6,813 nt of DNA from Bacteroidales bacterium (GTDB lineage: Bacteria; Bacteroidota; Bacteroidia; Bacteroidales; NBLH01): the NCBI GenBank assembly GCA_027083715.1, contig JALWNR010000154.1, positions 1 to 6,813 of the forward strand. The letters run 5' to 3'. The notes beneath the pieces are model-generated. The model was not told the origin of the DNA. It ran no database searches and worked only from the letters and a program-made list of their open reading frames with translations. Position 1 is the first letter of the stretch. Each line of letters starts with the position of its first letter. The translations under genes were made by a program, and so were the position numbers. Shown one piece after another: positions 1-6,756 of the stretch.

Positions 1-1
1 A

Positions 2-100
2 AATCGTTCATTATTCAAAGATACAATATTCAACAAAATCATGGAACGGGTAGTTGAAGCTAAGCATACAAGCTATAAAGAAATTATTGTGCATAAGTAA
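2..100 (+). CDS. Possible C-terminal fragment of an unidentified gene running in from the left edge
   Basis: A plus-strand frame is open from the window edge for about 32 codons and ends in TAA at 98-100. The residues are mixed charged and hydrophobic (for example IMERVVEAKHTSYK, ending EIIVHK), which looks more like a real soluble protein tail than the opposite strand does. It converges on the truncated phosphatase gene, with stop codons only 6 bp apart. I recognise no family. A transposase tail would explain why the phosphatase is cut short, but no terminal repeat or DDE motif can be seen in so short a piece. An open frame of this length can also occur by chance. Confidence 0.3.
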   Translation, partial: NRSLFKDTIFNKIMERVVEAKHTSYKEIIVHK

Positions 101-106
101 ACACCC

Positions 107-790
107 CTAAATATTTAAATAAGCATCAATTCCACTATTTCCGTCATATTCTCTGCATTCGTGATTTCCAATCGTGTGATATAGCAAATTATCGGCTAAA
201 AATTCCTTTCCATAATCAAACCACTCATTCCAATCCGAAATACGTCCACCCCTTGAAACGATATCGCCTGTAAATAAAGTAAAATCAGTATGATTATCAC
301 TATTAGCCGCTAAGGATACATCACGCCAATCTTCAACATAAGAACGACTATCGCCCAATACTAAAAAGGAAAATTTTGTAGTATTTACATCAGCAGCCGT
401 GCGAAAAAATTTTTCGGAAGTCCAGGTATCGGTAAATGAATTATAAATTTTGTAATGAATGGTATCTTTCGCGTTTAAGGCAGGAAATTCATAATCGTAA
501 AAATATTTTTCGTTGCCATCGCGTTTGGCACCGCTGAATGTTCCTTTTTCAAAAGAATCTGTATATCCCCAAGTAATGGAGTCGTTATTTCCTGAACTTT
601 TCCATGTAATGGTAAGTCCGTGTAAAGGATCGTTACTGCTTCCAAAATGAATTTGAGAAATAGCCGATGATAATGTTTCGTTCGATTTTTTTTTTGTAAT
701 TTGCTGAGCAAATACAATGCTTACAAATAGTATTGCTACAATTAAAGCAAATACTTTGTAATAACTTAACTTGTTAAAAACATGTTTCAT
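107..790 (-). CDS. 3'-truncated metallophosphoesterase, purple acid phosphatase-like (probable pseudogene)
   Basis: This would be an exported calcineurin-like phosphoesterase, but only 227 residues remain. Residues 1-28 form a signal peptide with cleavage likely at VFA|QQ. Residues about 45-132 resemble the fibronectin-like N-terminal domain of purple acid phosphatases (a GLTITW motif and a YKIYNS strand). The catalytic domain begins near 139 with GDSR (146-149), then FTGD (173-176) and GNHE (208-211), which are the first three metal-binding motifs of the superfamily. The later motifs that supply the remaining metal-binding histidines (GH and GHxH) are absent because TAG follows AYLNI. Members are usually 350 residues or more, so activity is unlikely. 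I chose the ATG at 790 because it begins directly before the signal peptide and has the same A/T leader as its neighbours. The upstream in-frame ATG at 841 lies in a hairpin and would add 17 hydrophobic residues. The gene is last in the susCD-led cluster. Confidence 0.8.
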   Translation of the reverse strand: MKHVFNKLSYYKVFALIVAILFVSIVFAQQITKKKSNETLSSAISQIHFGSSNDPLHGLTITWKSSGNNDSITWGYTDSFEKGTFSGAKRDGNEKYFYDYEFPALNAKDTIHYKIYNSFTDTWTSEKFFRTAADVNTTKFSFLVLGDSRSYVEDWRDVSLAANSDNHTDFTLFTGDIVSRGGRISDWNEWFDYGKEFLADNLLYHTIGNHECREYDGNSGIDAYLNI

Positions 791-808
791 AATATAAAAT
801 TTAATTAA
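791..808 (-). promoter_or_regulatory. A/T-rich translation leader of the phosphoesterase
   Basis: No Shine-Dalgarno sequence is present. TTAATTAAATTTT ends 5 nt before the ATG at 790, similar in composition and spacing to the leaders of the three upstream genes, though it matches them less exactly. This supports 790 over 841 as the start. Confidence 0.4.
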
Positions 809-814
809 GAAATA

Positions 815-843
815 AAATGGAGATATTAAAAATATCCCCATTT
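815..843 (-). terminator. Terminator-like hairpin between the TIG lipoprotein and the phosphoesterase
   Basis: In the minus-strand RNA, AAAUGGGGAUAUU pairs with AAUAUCUCCAUUU around a UUU loop. The stem is 13 bp with a single G-U wobble. It begins 12 nt after the lipoprotein stop codon and is followed by a U-rich run (UAUUUCUUAAUU). The wobble would be an A-C mismatch in plus-strand RNA, so the structure favours the minus strand. It could be a partial terminator or a 3'-end stabilising element. The stem has only 5 G-C pairs, so it may be weak. Confidence 0.5.
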
Positions 844-855
844 GAGTTACTATAC

Positions 856-2046
856 TTATTGTTGATAAGTAATTGTTAATGTTGCTGCATCATCTCCCGG
901 ACCAGCTTCTGCTTCTCTTCCACCATGACCATCTTGTGTTGGTGATGTTTTGGTAGGAACTAAAATAAAATTAATACTGTTTCCTGTAGCCCAATCGTTT
1001 CTATTTATAATTTCTTGAACAATTGCGGCCAAATCAACAGTTTTCTGAGCATCTCCGGCATCTCCTACATTTTCCCATTCAGGAATGTCCCAAACTGCTT
1101 TTGATGAAGTTTTGGGTCTTCCGGTTAAATTATATGCATCTTCGGTATAAGGACCGGCATTGCCAACATTTTCGCAATAAATTTCCATTTGAATGGGCTC
1201 TGCACCGGTTGCATCAGTAGTAAACTGAATGGTAGCACTTAAAATAGTAGCCGATTTAGGAATAGAAATATTGTTAAATCGGATACCCACTGTTTGATAA
1301 CCTTGTGCATTAGTTCCATCGCCTGCCCATGTATCGTATTCGCAGAGCTCTAAATCGCTACTTGTTAGAGCCATATAACCATTTGATTCTCCCTCCTCAA
1401 CATCATCATTATCGTCCTCAATTGTTACGGTTAATGATTCAATCGCTGTTGTTACGGTAAATAAAACACCATTTGAAGTGCCGTCGCGTGTAACCGTAAC
1501 ATCACCGGTACTTGCATCATTAGGTACAGTGGTTTTTATAGTTGTTTCTGTTGATTCTATAACAATAGCTTTACCACCATTAAAACTAACAATATTTTCT
1601 TCAGGTACGGTACTAAAATCAGTACCTGTAATAACCACTGTATCACCAATATTTCCTGAATTAGGATCAATTTTGGTAATAGTTGGTATCATCGGAATAT
1701 CAACTACATACGAATAAGGCTCAGAAGTTAAATTATTGGCTGTTACGGTAACATCACCACTGGTTGCATTTTCAGGAACTACAACCAATAATTCATTACC
1801 ATTAGTTTTTAACACTTCTGCTTCTTTACCGTTAAAGCTCACTTTATTATCGGCAAGTGTTGTTCTAAAATTTTCACCAATAATCAATACTTCTTCGCCC
1901 GGAAAACTGTGTTCAGGGTCAATTTCTGTAATTTTAGGTGCTTTAATTTCAGGAGTTTCTTTTTCAGTACATGAAAAAGTCATGCCCATTATCAATAGCA
2001 CAAATAATAAAATATGTACTTTTGTTATTTTTATTATTGTATTCAT
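856..2046 (-). CDS. TIG-domain lipoprotein with acidic C-terminal beta-rich domain (putative surface binding protein)
   Basis: This 396-residue lipoprotein sits where SusCD loci often carry an accessory surface-binding protein (SusE/SusF or SGBP position). Its signal peptide ends in MTFSC, with Cys26 as the lipidated residue, and is followed by TEKE, an acidic stretch that fits surface export in Bacteroidota. Two IPT/TIG immunoglobulin-like domains follow, at about 36-114 and 120-198. They share the patterns I-x-P-x-x-x-x-x-G, VSFNG and GDVTVT, so they look like an internal duplication. The rest, about 203-396, is a beta-rich domain that starts with an acidic cluster (EDDNDDVEEGE, 210-220) and continues with SSDLEL, VGIRFNNISIP, ATIQFT and VQEIINRNDW. 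It resembles DNRLRE/CBM96-like beta-sandwich modules, and the acidic cluster could bind calcium; both are inference. Cys235 and Cys291 could form a disulfide. No enzyme motif is seen. The role is probably ligand binding at the cell surface, with the ligand unknown. Confidence 0.85.
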   Translation of the reverse strand: MNTIIKITKVHILLFVLLIMGMTFSCTEKETPEIKAPKITEIDPEHSFPGEEVLIIGENFRTTLADNKVSFNGKEAEVLKTNGNELLVVVPENATSGDVTVTANNLTSEPYSYVVDIPMIPTITKIDPNSGNIGDTVVITGTDFSTVPEENIVSFNGGKAIVIESTETTIKTTVPNDASTGDVTVTRDGTSNGVLFTVTTAIESLTVTIEDDNDDVEEGESNGYMALTSSDLELCEYDTWAGDGTNAQGYQTVGIRFNNISIPKSATILSATIQFTTDATGAEPIQMEIYCENVGNAGPYTEDAYNLTGRPKTSSKAVWDIPEWENVGDAGDAQKTVDLAAIVQEIINRNDWATGNSINFILVPTKTSPTQDGHGGREAEAGPGDDAATLTITYQQ

Positions 2047-2064
2047 TTTTAAAAATTTTAAATT
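2047..2064 (-). promoter_or_regulatory. A/T-rich translation leader of the TIG lipoprotein
   Basis: AATTTAAAATTTT ends 5 nt before the ATG. The same 13 bases precede the SusD-like gene at 6 nt spacing. It occupies the place of a Shine-Dalgarno sequence, in line with the weak use of such sequences in Bacteroidota. Confidence 0.45.
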
Positions 2065-2092
2065 ATTCAGTTTAAATTTTCCGGTTTTTTTG

Positions 2093-2121
2093 AAAAAGGC
2101 TACCTTTATGGTAACCCTTTT
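2093..2121 (-). terminator. Terminator-like hairpin after the SusD-like gene
   Basis: In the minus-strand RNA, AAAAGGGUUACC pairs with GGUAGCCUUUUU around an AUAAA loop. The 12-bp stem has two G-U wobbles and its 3' arm ends in five U. It begins 41 nt after the SusD stop codon. Both wobbles would be A-C mismatches in plus-strand RNA, which indicates that the minus-strand transcript carries the structure. I found no TTTG / TANNTTTG promoter between it and the TIG gene, so downstream genes probably rely on read-through. The hairpin would then set a lower level for them than for susCD. Confidence 0.6.
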
Positions 2122-2162
2122 CTGTTAACCTAACCTAAACTATTCATCTACAAAAAATTATA

Positions 2163-3653
2163 TTAATTATTATATCCCGGATTTGGTTGAATATTAGAAT
2201 TTGCATCTAATTCAGCTCTAGGAATCGGGAATATTGTTTTAAAGTGATCGTAGGGTATATTTAAAGGTATTGCAACATCAAATACTCTACTAGAATTACT
2301 GCGAACAATATCTTTCTTATTTCGTGTTAAATCGAAAAAACGATGACCTTCTGACATTAATTCAATTCTGCGTTCTGTTAAAATTCTATCAACTGTAGCA
2401 TCAGCTTCTGCAACTGTTGTATTAGGATCTGCTCTTTGAACAATAGCGTTAAGATATTTTGCAGCATTGACCTGATCTGATTTTTTAGCAGCAGCTTCGG
2501 CAGCAATTAAATATACCTCTGATAAACGAAATACCGGTACATTACTAACATAAGCCGAAACTTTTAAAGGAGTACCGTTAAGTTCATGATCAACAATTAA
2601 ATCTTTAGTATTACCTAAACCCGGGAATTTTAATACTCTACCCCAAGTATTAGTATCAGTAGGATTACTTGTTGCATCAATATATAAAATTTCATTACGA
2701 ATATCATTAGGGTTCGAGCGCACCAAATCGATTAAATCCTGTGATGCAATAAATTGACCATATCCTTCAGGGTCGGCAAGATTAGCAATACACTCACCAC
2801 CGCCATTATCGGTTAAGCTATTAACAATTGAAAAAATAGATTCACTTGAACTTTCATCAGCCCAAGAATCTACATATTCATCTCTTGTCATAAGTTCATA
2901 AGGACTGTTGTTAATAATATCCACAGCAGTACTATATGCTTTATCGTTATCTTCCATATAAAGATATACTCTTGCCAAAAGGGTTTTAGCTCCCCAAACA
3001 TTTATTTTATCAAAAGTTTTATCCTCTGCTAATAAAGGAATAGCATTGGTTAAATCAGTAACTACTTGTGCATAAACCTCGGCAACAGTATTTCTTGTTA
3101 ATTCTGCATCAGGAGGAACCACTTCAGTAATTACCGGTACACCCAATGATTGACCGTTATCGTAAGAATAAGGTCTTCCGAACATTCTGCATAAATCAAA
3201 ATGAGCCAATGCTCTAATTGCTAATGCTTGTCCTTTAATATCCTTTTTTTTGGCAGCCTCGTCATCACCAACAGTTTCAATATCATCAATAAATGCAATG
3301 ATATTATTTACTTGTCTGATTACCGTATAAGGAACCATCCAGATACTCGCATTAAAATCAACATCCGTGTCATAAGAGTAGGAATATTCTTCGTACAAAC
3401 GACCGTATTCCGCTGTTTGCATATCATCAGAGCGTACATCATTCACGCCTATCATTGCATTATTGTAATATGCATTACTTTGCATTATCGCATAAGCGCC
3501 GTTAAGTACTATTTGTGCATCACCCACAGTTTTAATATTTTCCGGTGATTGCTGATTGCTCGGCATTTGTTCAAGAAAATCTTTTGAACATGATTGTGTA
3601 ACAAACAGCACAACAATCATTAATAGTTTTATAATATTATTTAATCTATTCAT
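2163..3653 (-). CDS. SusD/RagB family nutrient-binding outer membrane lipoprotein
   Basis: This is the lid-like, surface-exposed lipoprotein that captures substrate and feeds it to the SusC-like transporter encoded just upstream. It is 496 residues, normal for the family. The signal peptide ends in TQSC with lipidated Cys22, followed by SKDFLE, the usual SusD N-terminus. The SusD-like N-terminal region spans about 22-220, including IRALAHFDLCRMFGRPYSY (146-164). A helical TPR-type repeat follows near 217-250 (WGAKTLLARVYLY). The C-terminal RagB/SusD domain includes FRLSEVYLIAAEA (375-387), the hallmark ERRIELMSEGHRFFDLTR (427-444) and PIPRAELDANSNIQPNPGY (476-494). It is separated from the SusC gene by 20 bp with no terminator, so the two are almost certainly co-transcribed. 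The sequence gives no reliable clue to the substrate. Confidence 0.97.
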   Translation of the reverse strand: MNRLNNIIKLLMIVVLFVTQSCSKDFLEQMPSNQQSPENIKTVGDAQIVLNGAYAIMQSNAYYNNAMIGVNDVRSDDMQTAEYGRLYEEYSYSYDTDVDFNASIWMVPYTVIRQVNNIIAFIDDIETVGDDEAAKKKDIKGQALAIRALAHFDLCRMFGRPYSYDNGQSLGVPVITEVVPPDAELTRNTVAEVYAQVVTDLTNAIPLLAEDKTFDKINVWGAKTLLARVYLYMEDNDKAYSTAVDIINNSPYELMTRDEYVDSWADESSSESIFSIVNSLTDNGGGECIANLADPEGYGQFIASQDLIDLVRSNPNDIRNEILYIDATSNPTDTNTWGRVLKFPGLGNTKDLIVDHELNGTPLKVSAYVSNVPVFRLSEVYLIAAEAAAKKSDQVNAAKYLNAIVQRADPNTTVAEADATVDRILTERRIELMSEGHRFFDLTRNKKDIVRSNSSRVFDVAIPLNIPYDHFKTIFPIPRAELDANSNIQPNPGYNN

Positions 3654-3672
3654 TTTATTAAAATTTTAAATT
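3654..3672 (-). promoter_or_regulatory. A/T-rich translation leader of the SusD-like gene
   Basis: The whole 20-bp susC-susD spacer is A/T-rich. AATTTAAAATTTT ends 6 nt before the ATG, identical to the block before the TIG lipoprotein gene. No Shine-Dalgarno sequence is seen. Confidence 0.45.
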
Positions 3673-3673
3673 G

Positions 3674-6600
3674 TTAAAAGCCAATTTCCAAACCAAACAT
3701 CAATGTTTTAACATTTGGCATTTCAAAATTTGTCATTCCGCTATAAGATTGTTCCGGATCGGCTACATGTTGTTGTGCCCATGTAAAATAATTACTTGCT
3801 TGAACATAAGCGGTTAACTTGTTGACTTTGTATTTTTGTAAAAATGATTTTGGCAATGAGTATGATAATGTGATATTTTTAAGACGCAGGTAATTGTTGT
3901 CTAAAATATATCTTGAAGATCTTATATCCGAATGATTGTTTCCGCCCCAAATTCTTTGAGGATTGGCAGCAAGATCACCGGGTTTTTGCCATCTGTCTAA
4001 CTGAGCTTCTTGTATTGCATATTTTGATTTATGCCCATCATTCCACGATTTGTGTCCTGAATGATAATACAATTGTCCACCCACTGAGAAAATAAACAAA
4101 AAGGATAAATCAAAACCTTTATAAGATAAATTATTACCTAAACTACCAAAGAAATCAGGATCAGCTTTTCCGGCAACAGCTCTGTTTGCTTGATGATAAT
4201 CACCGGTAATTTCACCCGTTTTATTACCGTCTTCATCGACAACATACCATTGAGGTGTTCCATTTGCCGGATTAACACCAGCCCAAAGCGGTAAATAAAA
4301 AGTATAATAAGCTAAACCTTCGCGTTTAATGTAAGTAGAACCAATTATATCTTCTTGGTTATTAAGTTTTATAATCTTATTTTTTACCGTTGAAATAGAA
4401 AAGTTAGAACTCCATTTAAAATCAGTTGTTGTAATATTATCCAATTGGATATTTAATTCCCAGCCTTCGTTTTGCATTTCACCAATATTTCTCATAGTAC
4501 CATCAAAACCAGTTACCATGGATATAGGCATGTACATTAATAGATCTCTTGTATATCTGTTGAAATACTCAATCGTACCGGATATTTTTTTCATTATGCC
4601 AAAGTCTAATCCCACATTAAAGTTTTCATTTTTTTCCCATGTAAGATTTGGATTTGAAACATTACTTTCTACGGCTGCAACTTGTCCGCCATACGAAGCT
4701 GAATATGAATAAAGTGCTAAATGACCATATAATTCAGGTGGTAAGGTACCATTTGTACCATAAGATACTTTTAATTTCAAGTCATCAATAAAAGATAAAC
4801 CTTGCATGAAGCTTTCATTACTAACTCTCCAAGCACCTGAAACCGACCAGAAATTAGCCCAACGTTCGTTTATTCCTAATTTAGAGCTACCATCACGCCG
4901 GAAACTACCAGAAAAATAATATTTATTATCATAGTCATAATTTACTCTTGATAATAATGATAAAAGTGTTGCACTTTCGTCGTAACCGGTGGCAGTAGTT
5001 GGATTTGCAGTTGCACCTATACTTTTAATACTTTCGTTTGGCAATATTTCGCCGGTTGTTTCATATTTTATAATTTGATCTTTTTGTGCTTCATAAGCAG
5101 CAATTACGTTTATGTTATGCACATTATTAAAAGATTGCGTATAAGTAACAAGGTTTGATGAAGTTAATGAAATTCTTTTTCTGTTTGTTAAGTTTACAAA
5201 TCCTTGTTCCGATTCACCTGTACGAGATAAAGGTGATGCATAACGAGTTTCATCATTATTTATCCAATCAATACCCAAAGTTGAACGGAATTTTAAGAAC
5301 TCCAACGGTCTGAATTCAACAAATGCATTATTCAAATTTCTAAATACTTTTGCTGAATTTTCATTCAAATCACGTTCTCTAACAATATTGTAATATCCAT
5401 CATGAAGTTGAGGTCTGTAAGTTCCATCCGGTAAATACGGACCTTCGGTAGGGAATGTATTACGACTAACATTATACATCGGATTAAAATAGTTATAGCC
5501 TCCATCTACAATATTTTGATTAGTATGGGCAATATACATATTTAAGCCAATAGAAAACATATTACTCATTTTTTGGGTAATATTTGCTCTACCCGAATAT
5601 CTTGATAAATCAGATTTATAAGCAATCCCTTCTTGATTAAAATAATTAAAAGATAAGTAGTATTGTGTTTTTTTACTACCACCGCTGGCAGAAAAATCAG
5701 CTTCTTTGGTTTGTCCTTTTCTAAATAAATAATCATACCAATCCACAAATCCACCTTCCGGTTCAACCCATCCGTGGTCTTCCATTGTTTGGTCAATATC
5801 AAATCCGGGAGGAGCCATTCCTGATGCTACATAATTTTCCATTGATTCTCTATGCAACATTAAAAAATCTTTACCGCTAACTGTTTTGAAGTTATCTACT
5901 GCAAAATCCGAAATTCCGTAAGATGCTCTGAAATTATATTTTGCAACACCGGCTTTACCCTTTTTAGTGGTTATAAGAATTACGCCGTTGGCAGCTCTTG
6001 AACCGTATAAAGATGCAGCTGCAGCATCTTTCAATACAGTAATACTTTCAATATCGTTTGGTGAAAGAGTAGATAATAAATTCCCCGGATTGTATCCTCC
6101 GCTATTGGAATGTAAACTACCCGAGGCAACGGGAATACCATCAATAACAAATAAAGGGGATTTTGATGCAGAAAAAGAACCAATTCCTCTGATTCTGATT
6201 TCAGTTCCTGAACCGGGTTGTCCACTATTGTTGGAAACCTGAACACCCGGCATACCGGTTGCAAGAGCTTTTTCAAAAGAGGTTACCGGCTGTCTTGATA
6301 AATTTTCAACATTGGCAACATTGGCTGAACCGGTAAATGCTTCCCTTGATGTAGTTCCATAAGCAACAACCATAACTTCAGCTAAACCAATATTGTCTTC
6401 CTCCATACTCACATTAATGGTAGTTTGCCCATCAATTGAAATTTCTTTGTTTTTCATTCCTACAAATGAAAAGAGCAAAATTTTACTGGAATTTTCAGGT
6501 ACCTTAATATTATAGGCTCCGTTTAAATCGGTAATTGTTCCTAATGAACTACCTTTTACAGAGACGGATACCCCTGGAATGGGCAGCCCATCTTTAGCAC

Positions 6601-6685
6601 CGGTAACTACTCCGGACACTGTTTGCTGAGCAAATGCAAACTGTACCAATAAAAGTAGTACAATAATTAAGCTTGCTTTTTTCAT
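3674..6685 (-). CDS. SusC/RagA family TonB-dependent outer membrane transporter
   Basis: This 1003-residue outer-membrane beta-barrel imports a ligand too large for porins, using TonB-ExbBD energy, and works with the SusD-like lid encoded next to it. The signal peptide is residues 1-19 (AFA|QQ). A carboxypeptidase-D-like regulatory domain covers about 22-95 (VSGVVTGAKDGLPIPGVSV, then GSSLGTITDLNGAYNI). Next is the SusC signature LAEVMVVAYGT (101-111), and then the plug domain from about 130 to 245, with IRIRGIGS (163-170), PLFVIDGIPV (177-186) and the diagnostic DIESITVLKDAAAASLYGSR (211-230) followed by AANGVILITTKKGK. The remainder is the barrel, ending in MFGLEIGF with the terminal Phe expected for outer-membrane insertion. 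It is full length and shows no frameshift. It is the first gene of the cluster and has a candidate promoter about 40 bp upstream. No N-terminal anti-sigma-interacting (STN) domain is present, so control by a FecI/FecR-type system is not indicated. Confidence 0.97.
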   Translation of the reverse strand: MKKASLIIVLLLLVQFAFAQQTVSGVVTGAKDGLPIPGVSVSVKGSSLGTITDLNGAYNIKVPENSSKILLFSFVGMKNKEISIDGQTTINVSMEEDNIGLAEVMVVAYGTTSREAFTGSANVANVENLSRQPVTSFEKALATGMPGVQVSNNSGQPGSGTEIRIRGIGSFSASKSPLFVIDGIPVASGSLHSNSGGYNPGNLLSTLSPNDIESITVLKDAAAASLYGSRAANGVILITTKKGKAGVAKYNFRASYGISDFAVDNFKTVSGKDFLMLHRESMENYVASGMAPPGFDIDQTMEDHGWVEPEGGFVDWYDYLFRKGQTKEADFSASGGSKKTQYYLSFNYFNQEGIAYKSDLSRYSGRANITQKMSNMFSIGLNMYIAHTNQNIVDGGYNYFNPMYNVSRNTFPTEGPYLPDGTYRPQLHDGYYNIVRERDLNENSAKVFRNLNNAFVEFRPLEFLKFRSTLGIDWINNDETRYASPLSRTGESEQGFVNLTNRKRISLTSSNLVTYTQSFNNVHNINVIAAYEAQKDQIIKYETTGEILPNESIKSIGATANPTTATGYDESATLLSLLSRVNYDYDNKYYFSGSFRRDGSSKLGINERWANFWSVSGAWRVSNESFMQGLSFIDDLKLKVSYGTNGTLPPELYGHLALYSYSASYGGQVAAVESNVSNPNLTWEKNENFNVGLDFGIMKKISGTIEYFNRYTRDLLMYMPISMVTGFDGTMRNIGEMQNEGWELNIQLDNITTTDFKWSSNFSISTVKNKIIKLNNQEDIIGSTYIKREGLAYYTFYLPLWAGVNPANGTPQWYVVDEDGNKTGEITGDYHQANRAVAGKADPDFFGSLGNNLSYKGFDLSFLFIFSVGGQLYYHSGHKSWNDGHKSKYAIQEAQLDRWQKPGDLAANPQRIWGGNNHSDIRSSRYILDNNYLRLKNITLSYSLPKSFLQKYKVNKLTAYVQASNYFTWAQQHVADPEQSYSGMTNFEMPNVKTLMFGLEIGF

Positions 6686-6704
6686 AAATTTAAGATTTTA
6701 AGTT
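6686..6704 (-). promoter_or_regulatory. A/T-rich translation leader of the SusC-like gene
   Basis: AACTTAAAATCTT ends 6 nt before the ATG and matches the block before the susD-like and TIG genes at 11 of 13 positions. There is no Shine-Dalgarno sequence. Confidence 0.4.
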
Positions 6705-6724
6705 AATAATTTAGTAAATCGAAG

Positions 6725-6756
6725 CGAAAATAATGTGAGTATCAAGCTAAGTCAAA
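6725..6756 (-). promoter_or_regulatory. Candidate Bacteroidota-type promoter of the susCD cluster
   Basis: On the minus strand TTTG (6756-6753) is followed after exactly 20 nt by TATTTTCG (6732-6725). The known Bacteroidota housekeeping consensus is TTTG, 19-21 nt, TANNTTTG, so there is one mismatch (C for T) in the -7 box. It lies 39 bp upstream of the SusC start, giving a leader of roughly 30 nt. No operator palindrome was noticed in the remaining upstream bases, which are few because the window ends at 6813. Confidence 0.55.

Noticed and set aside
1..109. Simple frameshift or stop read-through continuing the phosphatase
   Set aside because: Reading past the TAG in the same frame and in a shifted frame gives no phosphoesterase motif within the bases available. 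Only about 100 bases can be examined, so this is not fully excluded.
1453..1941. Internal nucleotide repeat as a possible recombination site
   Set aside because: The similarity reflects two diverged TIG domains in one protein, and the nucleotide match is patchy.
1736..2128. Plus-strand frame of 130 residues opposite the TIG lipoprotein
   Set aside because: It lies mostly antisense to a well-supported gene, is Ser/Thr/Val-rich as expected for the reverse of TIG repeats, and runs through the spacer hairpin. No domain is recognisable.
2126..2140. Telomere-like TAACC repeats
   Set aside because: There are only two exact units and one variant, far too few for a repeat array. They are kept only as a possible pairing partner for the adjacent hairpin.
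3228..3548. Plus-strand frame of 106 residues opposite the SusD-like gene
   Set aside because: It is fully antisense to conserved SusD sequence and rich in Ile/His/Cys with no family features.
5967..6242. Plus-strand frame of 91 residues and a minus-strand out-of-frame frame in the same stretch
   Set aside because: Both overlap the SusC plug domain, whose reading frame is unambiguous from its motifs.
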